25,000 bases of DNA. Origin: Glandiceps talaboti. Lineage: Eukaryota; Hemichordata; Enteropneusta; Spengelidae. Positions 21,511-25,000 of the stretch are shown in pieces (within the stretch, counting starts at the first letter, position 1; every line of letters starts with the position of its first letter). The notes beneath the pieces were generated by a model, which was not told where the DNA came from, ran no database searches, and saw only the letters and a list, made by a program, of their open reading frames with translations. The DNA lies in assembly GCF_964340395.1 (NCBI RefSeq), contig NC_135568.1, forward strand, positions 18,366,248 to 18,391,247. The letters are read 5' to 3'. The position numbers and the translations under genes were made by a program.

Positions 21511-23358
21511 TTGAAAAAGGTTAGGATCCATAACCTAACCTAGTTTAGCTCTTATGTTAGTAGATCTCTTATCATTCCCCGCATATTCATTCCTTCATTC
21601 TTTCTTTCTTTTCCAAATTCTTCTATTTAGCGTCAAGAGAGACAGCATTTGTGAATGCTGTCTTATCGGCCAGTGTGGTACACTCAGTTACACGTGCATG
21701 TGCTAGTGGTGAGCTGCTGATATGTGGATGTGATTCGAAAAGAAAAACAATACCGCCAGACGAGGTTTGGAAATGGGGCGGTTGTAGTGAAGATGTTAAA
21801 TATGGAATTCGGTTCAGTAGGAATTTCCTAGACCCCAGAGAAGATAGAAGAGTGGCACGATCGACAATGAACCGTCATAATAACGAGGCAGGAAGACAGG
21901 TAAGTACATACAGGCTTGTGATGAACAATGAACCGTCATTATAATGAGGCTTCAAGTTTATGCAACTATAAAGGGATGGAGTATTCTTTGGTTTCGAGAT
22001 TGTGGGGTGCGGGGTGGGTTTTTGGCTGCAGTCTGCTGTGAATATTGAATGTGAGTGTAACTATTGTGCGGGTTGCGGGCTGCTGCGGGTCACTGTGAGG
22101 AAGTGAGTGTAACTGTTGTGTGGGTTGCTGGCCACTGGGGATAACTTATCATGCAGGTATGCTACATGCACTGTATTATTTGATAGAACTTGTGTGCTGG
22201 GCTAATTGCACATGCCGGCAATTTTGTGTATTTAACCCCCCCCCCAAAAAAAAAAAGAAAAGAAAAAAAGAAAAAAGAAAAAAAAAGTGACGACTATTTT
22301 TAAAAATGATTAGTTAGCATAGCATAGACTTCAACAGAAAATATCCCAATTCCACTACTAGATGTACTTTCAATGATGACATAAGACTAACTACTGTAAC
22401 AGAGATGAATGTGGACCAACTTATCTCTGAAACAACTCTTAATAGGAAGTGGTGGCCTGTTGTTTTTAAAACTTCAAGTCAAGTTTTATGGCTGAAATCT
22501 ATCTTATACAAATTAGTCAGACTAGTCTATCATTGTCTATCATTGTCACAACATAGCTCCCTGTACTGCAGACTGTACTATTATATATTCATGGTATTAC
22601 TAAATCAATCATCATCATAGTAAGGATGATCTCAGTATTGACTTTAATGTATTCATACAGATTATTTTCTATGTGTATATGTATTCATTTGGCGTTTTTT
22701 TGTTTGTAAGCTTATATTTGTATTGGTTGATTTATACAAATAATTGTCATTTTGAACGACCCGCAAATCGACCCTGCAAATCGACCAACAAATCGACCCG
22801 CAGTTCAGCCTGTTGGCCCGCAAAATAATGATACTGATCGAATGTTGCCTCATATTTTCCCTTCTTTTTTCATTTCAGTCAGTCAAGGAAAATATGGGAT
22901 TGAAATGTAAATGTCATGGACTGTCCGGCAGCTGTGAGGTCAAGACGTGTTGGAACCAACTTCCTGGCTTCAGAACTATCGGTCAGATTATCAAGGAAAA
23001 ATACGACAGTGCATCTGAGATGAAGATCAGTGGACACAAGGAGACACGTGGATGGGTGGAAGACCTTGTACCCAAATATGATCACTTTAAAGAGCCTTCT
23101 TTTGCCGATTTAATCTACTATGAAGAGTCGCCCAATTATTGTGATGCCGACGCAAGTGTAGGCTCATTCGGAACCTATGGCAGACGTTGTAATGCAACGT
23201 CCGATGGAATTGACGGATGTGATTTGATGTGTTGCGGACGTGGATACAATACGATGTCGGAGGAAATCGTCGAACGGTGTGAATGCCAGTTTATCTGGTG
23301 TTGTACAGTCAAATGTAAAAGTTGTCGGCGAATATATGATGTTCATACATGCAAATAG
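2141..23358 (+). CDS. Wnt3: Wnt3-type secreted signalling protein, four coding exons (join 2141-2217, 20791-21026, 21631-21899, 22879-23358)
   Basis: The spliced CDS is 1062 nt, coding for 353 residues plus a TAG stop; vertebrate Wnt3/3a are 352-355. Wnt3 ligands are secreted, lipid-modified proteins that bind Frizzled and LRP5/6 to activate beta-catenin signalling. Visible in order: signal peptide (about 1-23), WW at 25-26, PGLVPKQ at 46-52, MPSVAEG at 63-69, RRWNCTT with a sequon at Asn87, WKWGGCSED at 151-159, [10 protein letters not shown] at 184-193, CHGLSGSC at 206-213 (first Ser, residue 210, matches Ser209 of mouse Wnt3a, the Porcupine palmitoleoylation site), a second sequon at Asn299, GIDGCDL at 304-310, and the cysteine-rich finger ending YDVHTCK. 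There are 24 cysteines after the signal peptide, the full Wnt3a number. All splice junctions are GT-AG and keep frame. Subfamily comparison is from family knowledge, not a database search. Another Wnt class is unlikely given length and blocks. Confidence 0.95.
2265..2395. repeat. (GATA)n microsatellite
   Basis: About 130 bp of GATA units with two short interruptions (near 2286 and 2320), starting less than 50 bp after the exon 1 donor. Each unit contains the core of a GATA-factor site, but such arrays are common neutral repeats. Confidence 0.97.
2411..2579. repeat. Composite (GTAT)n-(GTCT)n-(GCAT)n-(GT)n microsatellite
   Basis: A chain of related short repeats: GTAT units to 2490, GTCT/GTAT units to 2520, GCAT units to about 2534, then GT/GTAT to 2579. 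It follows the GATA array after a 15-bp GC-rich spacer (GAGCGCGAGCGCAAGCGAG). Confidence 0.96.
2580..2955. other. Intron 1 unique stretch, nothing recognised
   Basis: AT-rich sequence without an open frame of note or repeat structure. Confidence 0.5.
2956..3040. repeat. (TA)n microsatellite
   Basis: About 42 perfect AT dinucleotides. The tract is self-complementary and could extrude as a cruciform. Confidence 0.98.
3041..3806. other. Intron 1 unique stretch with one small inverted repeat
   Basis: No gene seen. A 9-bp perfect inverted repeat (GACCTGTCA at 3339-3347, TGACAGGTC at 3372-3380, 24-bp loop) is the only local structure I noted. Confidence 0.5.
3807..3876. repeat. (TA)-(CA)-(CATA)n composite microsatellite
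   Basis: Short AT and AC runs followed by about 13 CATA units. Confidence 0.97.
3877..5443. other. Intron 1 unique stretch, nothing recognised
   Basis: AT-rich sequence; open frames up to 99 codons on the minus strand (4878-5177) have no recognisable domain. Contains one perfect TGACGTCA at 5127-5134. Confidence 0.5.
5444..5578. repeat. 35-bp minisatellite, four copies
   Basis: Copies start at 5444, 5479, 5514 and 5549. Each contains CACGGTACCACTCAGCCAAC. Copy 2 differs by one base (ATGACAC for ATGGCAC); the last copy diverges at its final bases. Very high identity indicates recent amplification. Confidence 0.96.
5579..6650. other. Intron 1 unique stretch, nothing recognised
   Basis: AT-rich. 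A short direct repeat TCCTATCAAATGA occurs near 5900 and 5930. No gene seen. Confidence 0.5.
6651..7440. repeat. 25-bp minisatellite, about 31 copies
   Basis: Unit of 25 bp built from GTTATRGGACATAGTG followed by TGTAGGTAT. Starts at 6651; copies are near-identical in the middle and diverge from about 7290 on. Substitutions recur at set positions (GGG/AGG, CATAGT/CACAGT/CAAAGT, GTGTAG/GTATAG), so variant copies are interspersed. On the minus strand it gives a repetitive open frame that is not a gene. Confidence 0.97.
7441..8743. other. Intron 1 stretch between minisatellites
   Basis: Apart from the inverted repeat unit at 7841-7871 I see no repeat structure and no gene. A perfect TGACGTCA lies at 8730-8737. 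Confidence 0.5.
7841..7871. repeat. Inverted outlying copy of the 25-bp minisatellite unit
   Basis: The reverse complement of 7841-7871 reads GTAGGTATGTTAGGGGACAT followed by AGAGTGTAGGT, which matches the 25-bp unit with one or two differences. It lies 400 bp beyond the array in opposite orientation. Confidence 0.85.
8744..8900. repeat. Diverged direct duplication, about 86-bp period
   Basis: GGTACCAACAGAATAACT occurs near 8758 and again near 8844, with similar but diverged flanks (GTATCATGCTATTACCAAGT against GTAACATGTTATCACAATGT). Two copies only. Confidence 0.85.
8971..9381. repeat. 32-bp minisatellite, 12 copies plus one degenerate
   Basis: Units start at 8971 and repeat every 32 bp to 9323; a degenerate 13th starts at 9355. 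Each has GAGATAGAAATAGAATTCAG followed by TCTAAYTCGTCT; the GAATTC is lost only in copy 9. The Y position is C in copies 1, 2, 9 and 10 and T in copies 3-8, 11 and 12. Confidence 0.97.
9470..9655. mobile_element. G-rich repeat element, probable MITE-like fragment
   Basis: G-rich tract with two tandem copies (about 35 bp) of a unit containing GGTCATTTTGAAAAAC and ending in CTTGAA. It ends near 9655 with AAATGACTCCTTA, whose reverse complement TAAGGAGTCATTT resembles the ends of the elements at 14313 and 19244. The left end is not clear. Confidence 0.45.
9656..10089. other. Intron 1 unique stretch, nothing recognised
   Basis: AT-rich with a short (TTTCAT)3 run near 9850. No gene seen. Confidence 0.5.
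10090..10168. repeat. (CAA)n-(CAACA)n microsatellite
   Basis: Six CAA units, then about 11 pentamer units of CAACA type, then CAA again. It creates frames rich in Gln or Thr/His on + and Cys/Val on -, which are artefacts. Confidence 0.97.
10169..11891. other. Intron 1 unique stretch, nothing recognised
   Basis: AT-rich. Holds a perfect TGACGTCA at 10331-10338 and an 18-bp direct repeat (ATGTACGTTCAAATAACA at 10810 and 10852). An open frame of 93 codons at 11320-11601 has no recognisable domain and starts inside ordinary intron sequence. Confidence 0.5.
11892..12002. repeat. 31-bp minisatellite, three copies plus a partial
   Basis: Copies begin at 11892, 11923 and 11954, with a diverged partial at 11985. 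Each holds CAATCGCAGTGTAATGTCAT and the palindrome TGTCATGACA. Confidence 0.95.
12025..12116. repeat. 46-bp direct duplication
   Basis: AATCGACTGCTAGTT followed by ACTGCTGTCAAAA occurs at 12025 and 12071 with one inserted T in the second copy. Confidence 0.93.
12408..14164. mobile_element. Candidate non-autonomous DNA transposon with inverted ends and TTA target duplication
   Basis: The left end (from 12411) reads GGGATCGGTCA, then a TTCTTCGGCCG segment, a run of 17 G and CGGTGGA. The reverse complement of the right end (to 14161) reads GGGACCGGTCA, then TTTCTCCAGCCG, a G-rich run and GCGGTGGA. Both ends are bordered by TTA (12408-12410 and 14162-14164), a plausible 3-bp target duplication. 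GG-starting inverted ends with TWA duplications are typical of PIF/Harbinger elements. The interior (1.75 kb) holds G-rich subterminal repeats with GGTCA and a tandem block at 13101-13945; I see no transposase. Superfamily assignment is inference. Confidence 0.6.
13101..13945. repeat. Diverged tandem repeat, about 195-245 bp period, four copies
   Basis: Inside the candidate transposon. Comparable points are AAGCTTGGAAAT at 13101, AAGATCTG at 13334, AAGCATGG at 13528 and AAGCTTGGAAAT at 13771. Copies share TTGTCTTGTAAAGC, TGCCTGAAAGGGTCTGAATA, CTCCAGGSCTTCTAGRGGGA, and ATATTTCAACCCTATGTA. Open frames of 70-75 codons at 13059 and 13575 come from this repeat and show no domain. Confidence 0.85.
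14165..14234. repeat. G-run and (TG)n microsatellite
   Basis: A G-rich run near 14182 followed by a TG dinucleotide array (about 14194-14234), directly at the right edge of the candidate transposon. Confidence 0.95.
14313..14554. mobile_element. 236-bp MITE-like element with perfect 18-bp terminal inverted repeats
   Basis: The left terminal repeat GGGAGCCGTCATTATTTA (14316-14333) has its exact reverse complement at 14534-14551. Flanks are TAA on the left and TGA on the right, consistent with a 3-bp target duplication carrying one mutation. The interior is G-rich with repeated GGAGTGAAGGGG and CTCAAAA segments and has no coding capacity. The ends resemble those at 12411 and 19247, so these elements form one family. 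Confidence 0.75.
14555..15485. other. Intron 1 unique stretch, nothing recognised
   Basis: AT-rich. Contains a perfect TGACGTCA at 15094-15101 and a (GTTT)n run at 15247-15269. No gene seen. Confidence 0.5.
15486..15655. repeat. Degenerate GGATGGT/CCCCC repeat and (CATA)n microsatellite
   Basis: From 15496 a short motif (ATGGATGGTAC/GTGCCCCC) recurs imperfectly three or four times, including a 13-base C run at 15539-15551. It is followed by about 21 CATA units (15571-15655). Confidence 0.93.
15821..15992. repeat. Composite (CATA)n-(CAGA)n microsatellite
   Basis: CATA units to 15882, a short GGAC run, then about 23 perfect CAGA units to 15992. The frames seen across it on both strands are artefacts. 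Confidence 0.98.
15993..16475. other. Intron 1 unique stretch, nothing recognised
   Basis: AT-rich sequence without gene or repeat structure. Confidence 0.5.
16476..16571. repeat. 21-bp minisatellite, about 4.5 copies
   Basis: Unit ACATGATGACATTGCGACCA plus A, copies nearly identical. Since 21 is divisible by 3 the unit stays open in frame on the minus strand, giving a repetitive peptide that is not a gene. Confidence 0.97.
16572..17217. other. Intron 1 unique stretch, nothing recognised
   Basis: AT-rich sequence; no gene or repeat seen. Confidence 0.5.
17218..17490. repeat. Old degenerate minisatellite, about 30-bp unit
   Basis: The core CCTTACATCGCTGGCAAAA with TATG ends recurs about eight times with many changes and length shifts (27-38 bp). 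It looks much older than the homogeneous arrays nearby. Confidence 0.8.
17491..17895. other. Intron 1 unique stretch, nothing recognised
   Basis: AT-rich sequence; no gene or repeat seen. Confidence 0.5.
17896..18092. repeat. (ATCA)n-(ATCG)n-(ATCA)n sandwich microsatellite
   Basis: After a short ACCG/CCGA lead-in, about 19 ATCA units (17929-18004) pass into about 12 ATCG units (18005-18051) and back into ATCA (18052-18092). The ATCG block is a perfect palindrome of GATC/CGAT and a local CpG cluster. Confidence 0.98.
18118..18240. repeat. (GTCT)n-rich degenerate microsatellite
   Basis: GTCT, GTTT, GTCC and ATCC tetranucleotides mixed over about 120 bp. Confidence 0.94.
18398..19048. repeat. 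31-bp minisatellite, 21 copies, highly homogeneous
   Basis: Unit TATAACCTTTTCACTTGTAT followed by ACCTACCTAGC, repeated every 31 bp. Interior copies are almost identical: one has CCAACC, one carries an extra T. The first and last copies both have AACTTTTTCAC instead of AACCTTTTCAC. Confidence 0.98.
19049..19243. other. Intron 1 unique stretch, nothing recognised
   Basis: No gene or repeat seen. Confidence 0.5.
19244..20140. mobile_element. Candidate MITE-like element(s), left end clear, right end uncertain
   Basis: Starts TAAGGGAGCCTTCAGTATGT, close to the left end of the element at 14313, and continues with GGAGGACCGGAGGAA as that element does (GGGGTCGGAGGAA). Subterminal repeats with TTTGTAAAA and TGACCCTCCCC occur at 19325-19390 and again at 20065-20140. 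No matching right inverted repeat was found, so the extent is uncertain and two elements are possible. An ATC array (19750-19829) and a pair of inverted GTGAGATG/CATCTCAC sites (19865 and 19984) lie between. Confidence 0.45.
19750..19829. repeat. (ATC)n microsatellite
   Basis: About 20 ATC trinucleotides with a few interruptions (AGC, ACC, ACTGATACC). Confidence 0.96.
20254..20416. repeat. (CACT)n/(CTCC)n composite microsatellite
   Basis: CCCACCCACCC, CCCT and CACT tetranucleotides over about 160 bp, with CACG and CACA variants. Confidence 0.96.
20602..20691. repeat. (TTA)n-(GTA)n microsatellite
   Basis: Six TTA units followed by about 24 GTA units, ending about 100 bp before the exon 2 acceptor. 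Confidence 0.98.
20791..21026 (+). CDS. Wnt3: Wnt3 exon 2: N-terminal Wnt domain
   Basis: 236 nt, residues 26-105 (both edge codons split). The acceptor is a pyrimidine tract ending TTCTTCTAG at 20790. It encodes PGLVPKQ, a FCR motif, MPSVAEG, the conserved ECQ block and GRRWNCTT, with cysteines 42, 56, 77 and 88. Asn87 in NCT is the sequon found at the same number in mouse Wnt3a, and Cys77 also keeps that numbering. The donor at 21027 is GTTAGG, much weaker than the GTAAGT donors of exons 1 and 3; phase 1. No alternative donor nearby gives a codon compatible with exon 3. Confidence 0.95.
21454..21510. repeat. (ACAG)n microsatellite in intron 2
   Basis: About 14 perfect units that end exactly where the copied exon 2/intron 2 junction begins. 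Confidence 0.98.
21509..21527 (+). repeat. Copy of the exon 2/intron 2 junction (duplicated splice donor)
   Basis: The 19 bases CATTGAAAAAGGTTAGGAT are identical to 21016-21034, which span the last 11 bases of exon 2 and the first 8 of intron 2. It is followed by the hairpin partner CCTAACC (near 21534-21540). It recreates the same GT donor at 21520. Confidence 0.93.
21631..21899 (+). CDS. Wnt3: Wnt3 exon 3: central Wnt domain
   Basis: 269 nt, residues 105-194. The acceptor is TTCTATTTAG at 21630. The split codon gives Ala105, then [10 protein letters not shown], equivalent to the ATRESAF block of Wnt3. Further conserved blocks are [28 protein letters not shown] and [10 protein letters not shown]; cysteines 128, 136, 138 and 156. 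The donor at 21900 is GTAAGT, phase 0. The open frame continues 15 codons into the intron before a stop, which is read-through and not coding. A diverged copy of the last 26 bases of this exon region lies at 21925-21950. Confidence 0.96.
21925..21950 (+). repeat. Diverged copy of the exon 3 end within intron 3
   Basis: Matches 21864-21889 at 24 of 26 positions, 61 bp downstream. The copied part corresponds to the conserved MNRHNNEAG codons and would read MNRHYNEA. It has no GTAAGT after it. Confidence 0.92.
22051..22132. repeat. 52-bp-period direct duplication in intron 3
   Basis: GTGAGTGTAACTATTGTGCG at 22051 recurs as GTGAGTGTAACTGTTGTGTG at 22103, each followed by GGTTGC and GGC. Confidence 0.9.
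22228..22287. repeat. C-run and A/AAAG-rich tract
   Basis: About 9-10 C followed by 50 bp of A runs broken by single G. It is not at the end of any recognisable retroelement. Confidence 0.9.
22762..22822. repeat. 12-13-bp degenerate repeat near the exon 4 acceptor
   Basis: CCCGCAAATCGA, CCCTGCAAATCGA and CCAACAAATCGA follow each other, with more diverged copies to 22822. Confidence 0.88.
22879..23358 (+). CDS. Wnt3: Wnt3 exon 4: thumb (lipidated) and cysteine-rich C-terminal domain, stop codon
   Basis: 480 nt including TAG, residues 195-353. The acceptor is a long T-rich tract ending TTTCAG at 22878; the next AG (22881-22882) would break frame. It encodes [30 protein letters not shown], the ESPNYC block, [14 protein letters not shown] with sequon Asn299, [15 protein letters not shown], and the C-terminal finger [16 protein letters not shown]. 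It carries 16 of the 24 mature cysteines. The residue after TCW is Asn (219), where vertebrate Wnt3 has a second Trp. The reading frame happens to be open for 22 codons upstream of the acceptor, inside the intron. The whole second half of the protein sits in one exon. Confidence 0.97.
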   Translation, partial: SVKENMGLKCKCHGLSGSCEVKTCWNQLPGFRTIGQIIKEKYDSASEMKISGHKETRGWVEDLVPKYDHFKEPSFADLIYYEESPNYCDADASVGSFGTYGRRCNATSDGIDGCDLMCCGRGYNTMSEEIVERCECQFIWCCTVKCKSCRRIYDVHTCK

Positions 23359-23491
23359 TAAACCCCATTCCTCGTGGATATACTGTGCTCACAGCCCAGC
23401 TGTAGATTTTCACCAAACATCTGACTTCTTAGTTATGCGTATGCGTATGGCTCATGGCTTGTGAGTTCAGAGGCAGTCAGTCTGAGAAACT

Positions 23492-23542
23492 GTGTGACGT
23501 CAGCGACACAGTGAAGTGTGACGTCAGAGACACAGTGAAGTC
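23492..23542. promoter_or_regulatory. Two tandem TGACGTCA (CRE-type) palindromes
   Basis: A 24-bp unit (TGTGACGTCAGMGACACAGT plus GAAG) is repeated twice; TGACGTCA lies at 23495-23502 and 23519-23526. The sequence is the consensus for CREB/ATF factors. Its place just after the stop codon makes a role uncertain. Confidence 0.5.
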
Positions 23543-23995
23543 AACTCATACAGTGTAACTTGTGTATCTATGTTTAATGACTTTTATCTGGTGGTATTGA
23601 GGCAGACGACAAGTAAAGACTTGTAAATAATCTATTTATTTTCACATTGTTATTGTTTTCCAAATTTGAAGACAAATATAAGTAACGGAGATCTTAATGA
23701 CATTTTTAGACACAAATTATGCCGTGTTTTTCACTGCTTCATCTAGTCATAAGATATACCTAGATTTAAAATAACATTTCGTATATATTACATAAAGTTT
23801 ACAACATTTATATTTAAATATGCCTTGTTATTGCCTGTAGACGACGCAAGGGGTTGGAGGTCAGCTTAAGCCTATTCTCAAAGCAACACTGGAGATAAAG
23901 TTAGAAACAAACAAACGCTCACAATTTCACGGTCGATCATAAGAGTTTGGATAACTTTATATCTCACAATGATGGGTTGAAGTTGGACTATTCGG

Positions 23996-24200
23996 GAGGG
24001 GTGTGATGAGAATGGGATGGGAAGAGAATGGGATATAGATGGGATGGGAAGGGATTGATTGGGATGGGATGGGATGGAAGAATTTTCGCTGTGGGATGGG
24101 ATAGGATAAGAATGGGATAGATGGGATGGGATGGGATGGGTTGAGATGGAGTGGGATGGACTGGGTTGAAATGAGAATGGGAAGGGATGGATGGGATGTG
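23996..24200. repeat. (GGGAT)n-rich degenerate pentamer tract
   Basis: GGGATGGGATGGGATGG-type runs at about 24061-24077 and 24122-24140, with diverged units (GGGAAG, GAGATGG) between. The + strand has several sets of three or four G-triplets with short loops, a possible G-quadruplex in the presumed 3' UTR. Pro/Ser/His-rich frames on the minus strand are artefacts. Confidence 0.9.
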
Positions 24201-24434
24201 GGTCAAAGTCGAAAGACTCTTTCAAGTTGTTGTCATTGTGATATGAGTAAGTTTTCCTTTTATTATTCAAATATGGAATCACGTTTTGGAATGCACAGTG
24301 GTCACGTGGGCTTGGTTTCACTGTATTGCGAGGTTTATATGACTAAGAAAATGAATGCTTCCTACGTCACATGACGTGTACAATTGACGCCAAATTTGTC
24401 AAGGCGGAAAACTCATTGTTTTTGTACATTACAT

Positions 24435-24440
24435 AATAAA
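24435..24440 (+). terminator. Candidate polyadenylation signal AATAAA
   Basis: The first canonical AATAAA I see after the Wnt3 stop, 1.08 kb downstream. Use of a variant signal closer to the stop cannot be excluded. Confidence 0.45.
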
Positions 24441-24565
24441 ATATCATTTCTGATTTACTTCAAAGGGTATGGATGCTGTAAGCCTCTATCTACAACCTGG
24501 GTTTTTTACATGTTGTCTAAGGACTGATATCAATAGTTCAATCTAGAATATCAATACTATACTTT

Positions 24566-24752
24566 TTACATAGGGGTGGAGGGGGTTCTGAGCCATTTTT
24601 TACTTAGCGGTGGAGGGGGTTCTGAGCCATTATTTACTTAGGGGTGGAGGGGGGTTCTGAGCCATTATTTACTTAGGGGTGGAGGGGGGTTCTTAGCCAT
24701 TTTTTACTAAGGGGTGGAGGGGGTTCGATCAATTTTTACTAAGGGGTGGAGT
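24566..24752. repeat. 34-35-bp G-rich minisatellite, six copies
   Basis: GGTGGA occurs at 24575, 24609, 24643, 24678, 24713 and 24745. Most units read GGTGGAGGGGGTTCTGAGCC followed by ATTWTTTACTTAGG; the last two are altered. The final copy runs directly into the GAGT array. Confidence 0.95.
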
Positions 24753-25000
24753 GAGTGAGTGAGTGAGTGAGTGAGTGAGTGAGTGAGTGAGTGAGTGAGT
24801 GAGTGAGTGAGTGAGTGAGTGAGTGGGTGGGTGGGTGGGTGGGTGGGTGGGTGGATGGATGGATGGATGGATGGATAGATGAATGAATGAATGAATCATG
24901 AACAAGCGAGTGAGCAAGCGAGCGGATGGATGGATGGATGGATGGATGGATGGATGTATGGATGGATGGATGGATGGATGGATGGATGGATGGACGGATG
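24750..25000. repeat. Composite (GAGT)n-(GGGT)n-(GGAT)n-(GAAT)n-(GGAT)n microsatellite
   Basis: About 18 GAGT units, about 8 GGGT, five or six GGAT, GAAT, a short GAGC/AAGC break near 24905, then GGAT to the window end. Successive units differ by one base. Confidence 0.97.

Larger units (their letters stand above)
21027..21630 (+). other. Wnt3: Wnt3 intron 2
   Basis: 604 bp, GT-AG, phase 1. It contains a short GGGT tract (21318-21344), a GGAT tract (about 21367-21384), an ACAG microsatellite (21454-21510) and, immediately after that microsatellite, a 19-bp exact copy of the exon 2/intron 2 junction. Confidence 0.95.
21900..22878 (+). other. Wnt3: Wnt3 intron 3
   Basis: 979 bp, GT-AG, phase 0. 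It contains a diverged copy of the end of exon 3 (21925-21950), a 52-bp-period duplication (22051-22132), a C-run followed by an A/G-rich tract (22228-22287) and a short degenerate repeat (22762-22822). The rest, 22290-22760, is AT-rich unique sequence with no recognisable gene. Confidence 0.95.
23359..24434 (+). other. Presumed Wnt3 3' UTR and flank
   Basis: AT-rich sequence after the TAG. It holds a tandem CRE-like duplication (23495-23542) and a GGGAT-rich tract (about 23996-24200). No other gene seen. The extent depends on whether the AATAAA at 24435 is the one used. Confidence 0.5.

Noticed and set aside
21900-21944. Extension of the exon 3 frame past the donor
   Set aside because: A strong GTAAGT donor sits at the conserved Wnt junction; the extra residues match nothing in the family.
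22228-22287. A-rich tract as a retroposon tail
   Set aside because: No SINE or LINE body and no target duplication recognised beside it.
22813-22878. Upstream extension of the exon 4 open frame, signal-peptide-like
   Set aside because: Begins at a non-ATG codon, lies before a strong acceptor, and exon 3 joins in phase at 22879 to give the expected Wnt3 spacing.
22879-23464. Minus-strand and other-frame open frames over exon 4 (22879-23085, 23164-23346, 23240-23464)
   Set aside because: Shadows of the Wnt3 coding exon.
23878-24321. Pro/Ser/His-rich minus-strand frame of 147 codons
   Set aside because: Complement of the GGGAT pentamer tract; low complexity throughout.

Overview
The window is eukaryotic (animal) genomic DNA dominated by one interrupted gene. 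Four exons on the + strand assemble into a complete Wnt ligand of 353 residues. It has a signal peptide, 24 cysteines in the mature part, the palmitoleoylation motif CHGLSGSC and the C-terminal end YDVHTCK. Length, the WW start of the mature protein, the PGLVPKQ and MPSVAEG blocks and the GIDGCDL block place it in the Wnt3/Wnt3a subfamily. Wnt3 is generally reported as lost from protostomes. With an AT-rich base composition, an 18.6 kb first intron and very many tetranucleotide microsatellites, this favours an invertebrate deuterostome (a hemichordate or other ambulacrarian, less likely amphioxus). A cnidarian is not excluded. The taxonomic call is inference.

Layout: 1-2140 is upstream sequence with no gene I can support. 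Exon 1 (2141-2217) carries start codon and signal peptide. Intron 1 (2218-20790) contains no second gene but is packed with repeats: microsatellites (GATA, GTAT/GTCT, TA, CATA, CAGA, ATCA/ATCG, CACT, TAG), minisatellites with units of 21, 25, 31, 32 and 35 bp, and G-rich elements that look like non-autonomous DNA transposons (MITE-like) with inverted ends and 3-bp TWA-type target duplications. Exons 2, 3 and 4 are clustered at 20791-23358, separated by introns of 604 and 979 bp. Downstream are a likely 3' UTR with two tandem CRE-type palindromes, a GGGAT-rich tract, a canonical AATAAA at 24435, a 34-35 bp G-rich array and a composite GAGT/GGGT/GGAT microsatellite running to the window end.

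I see no rRNA, tRNA, CRISPR array, operon, virus or other complete protein-coding gene. The long open frames elsewhere are products of repeats whose unit length or sequence lacks stops. I did not find a previously undescribed gene system. The most unusual observations are two exon-edge fragments of this Wnt gene copied into its own introns 2 and 3, a family of G-rich MITE-like elements inside intron 1, an inverted outlying copy of a 25-bp minisatellite, and an excess of the palindrome TGACGTCA.
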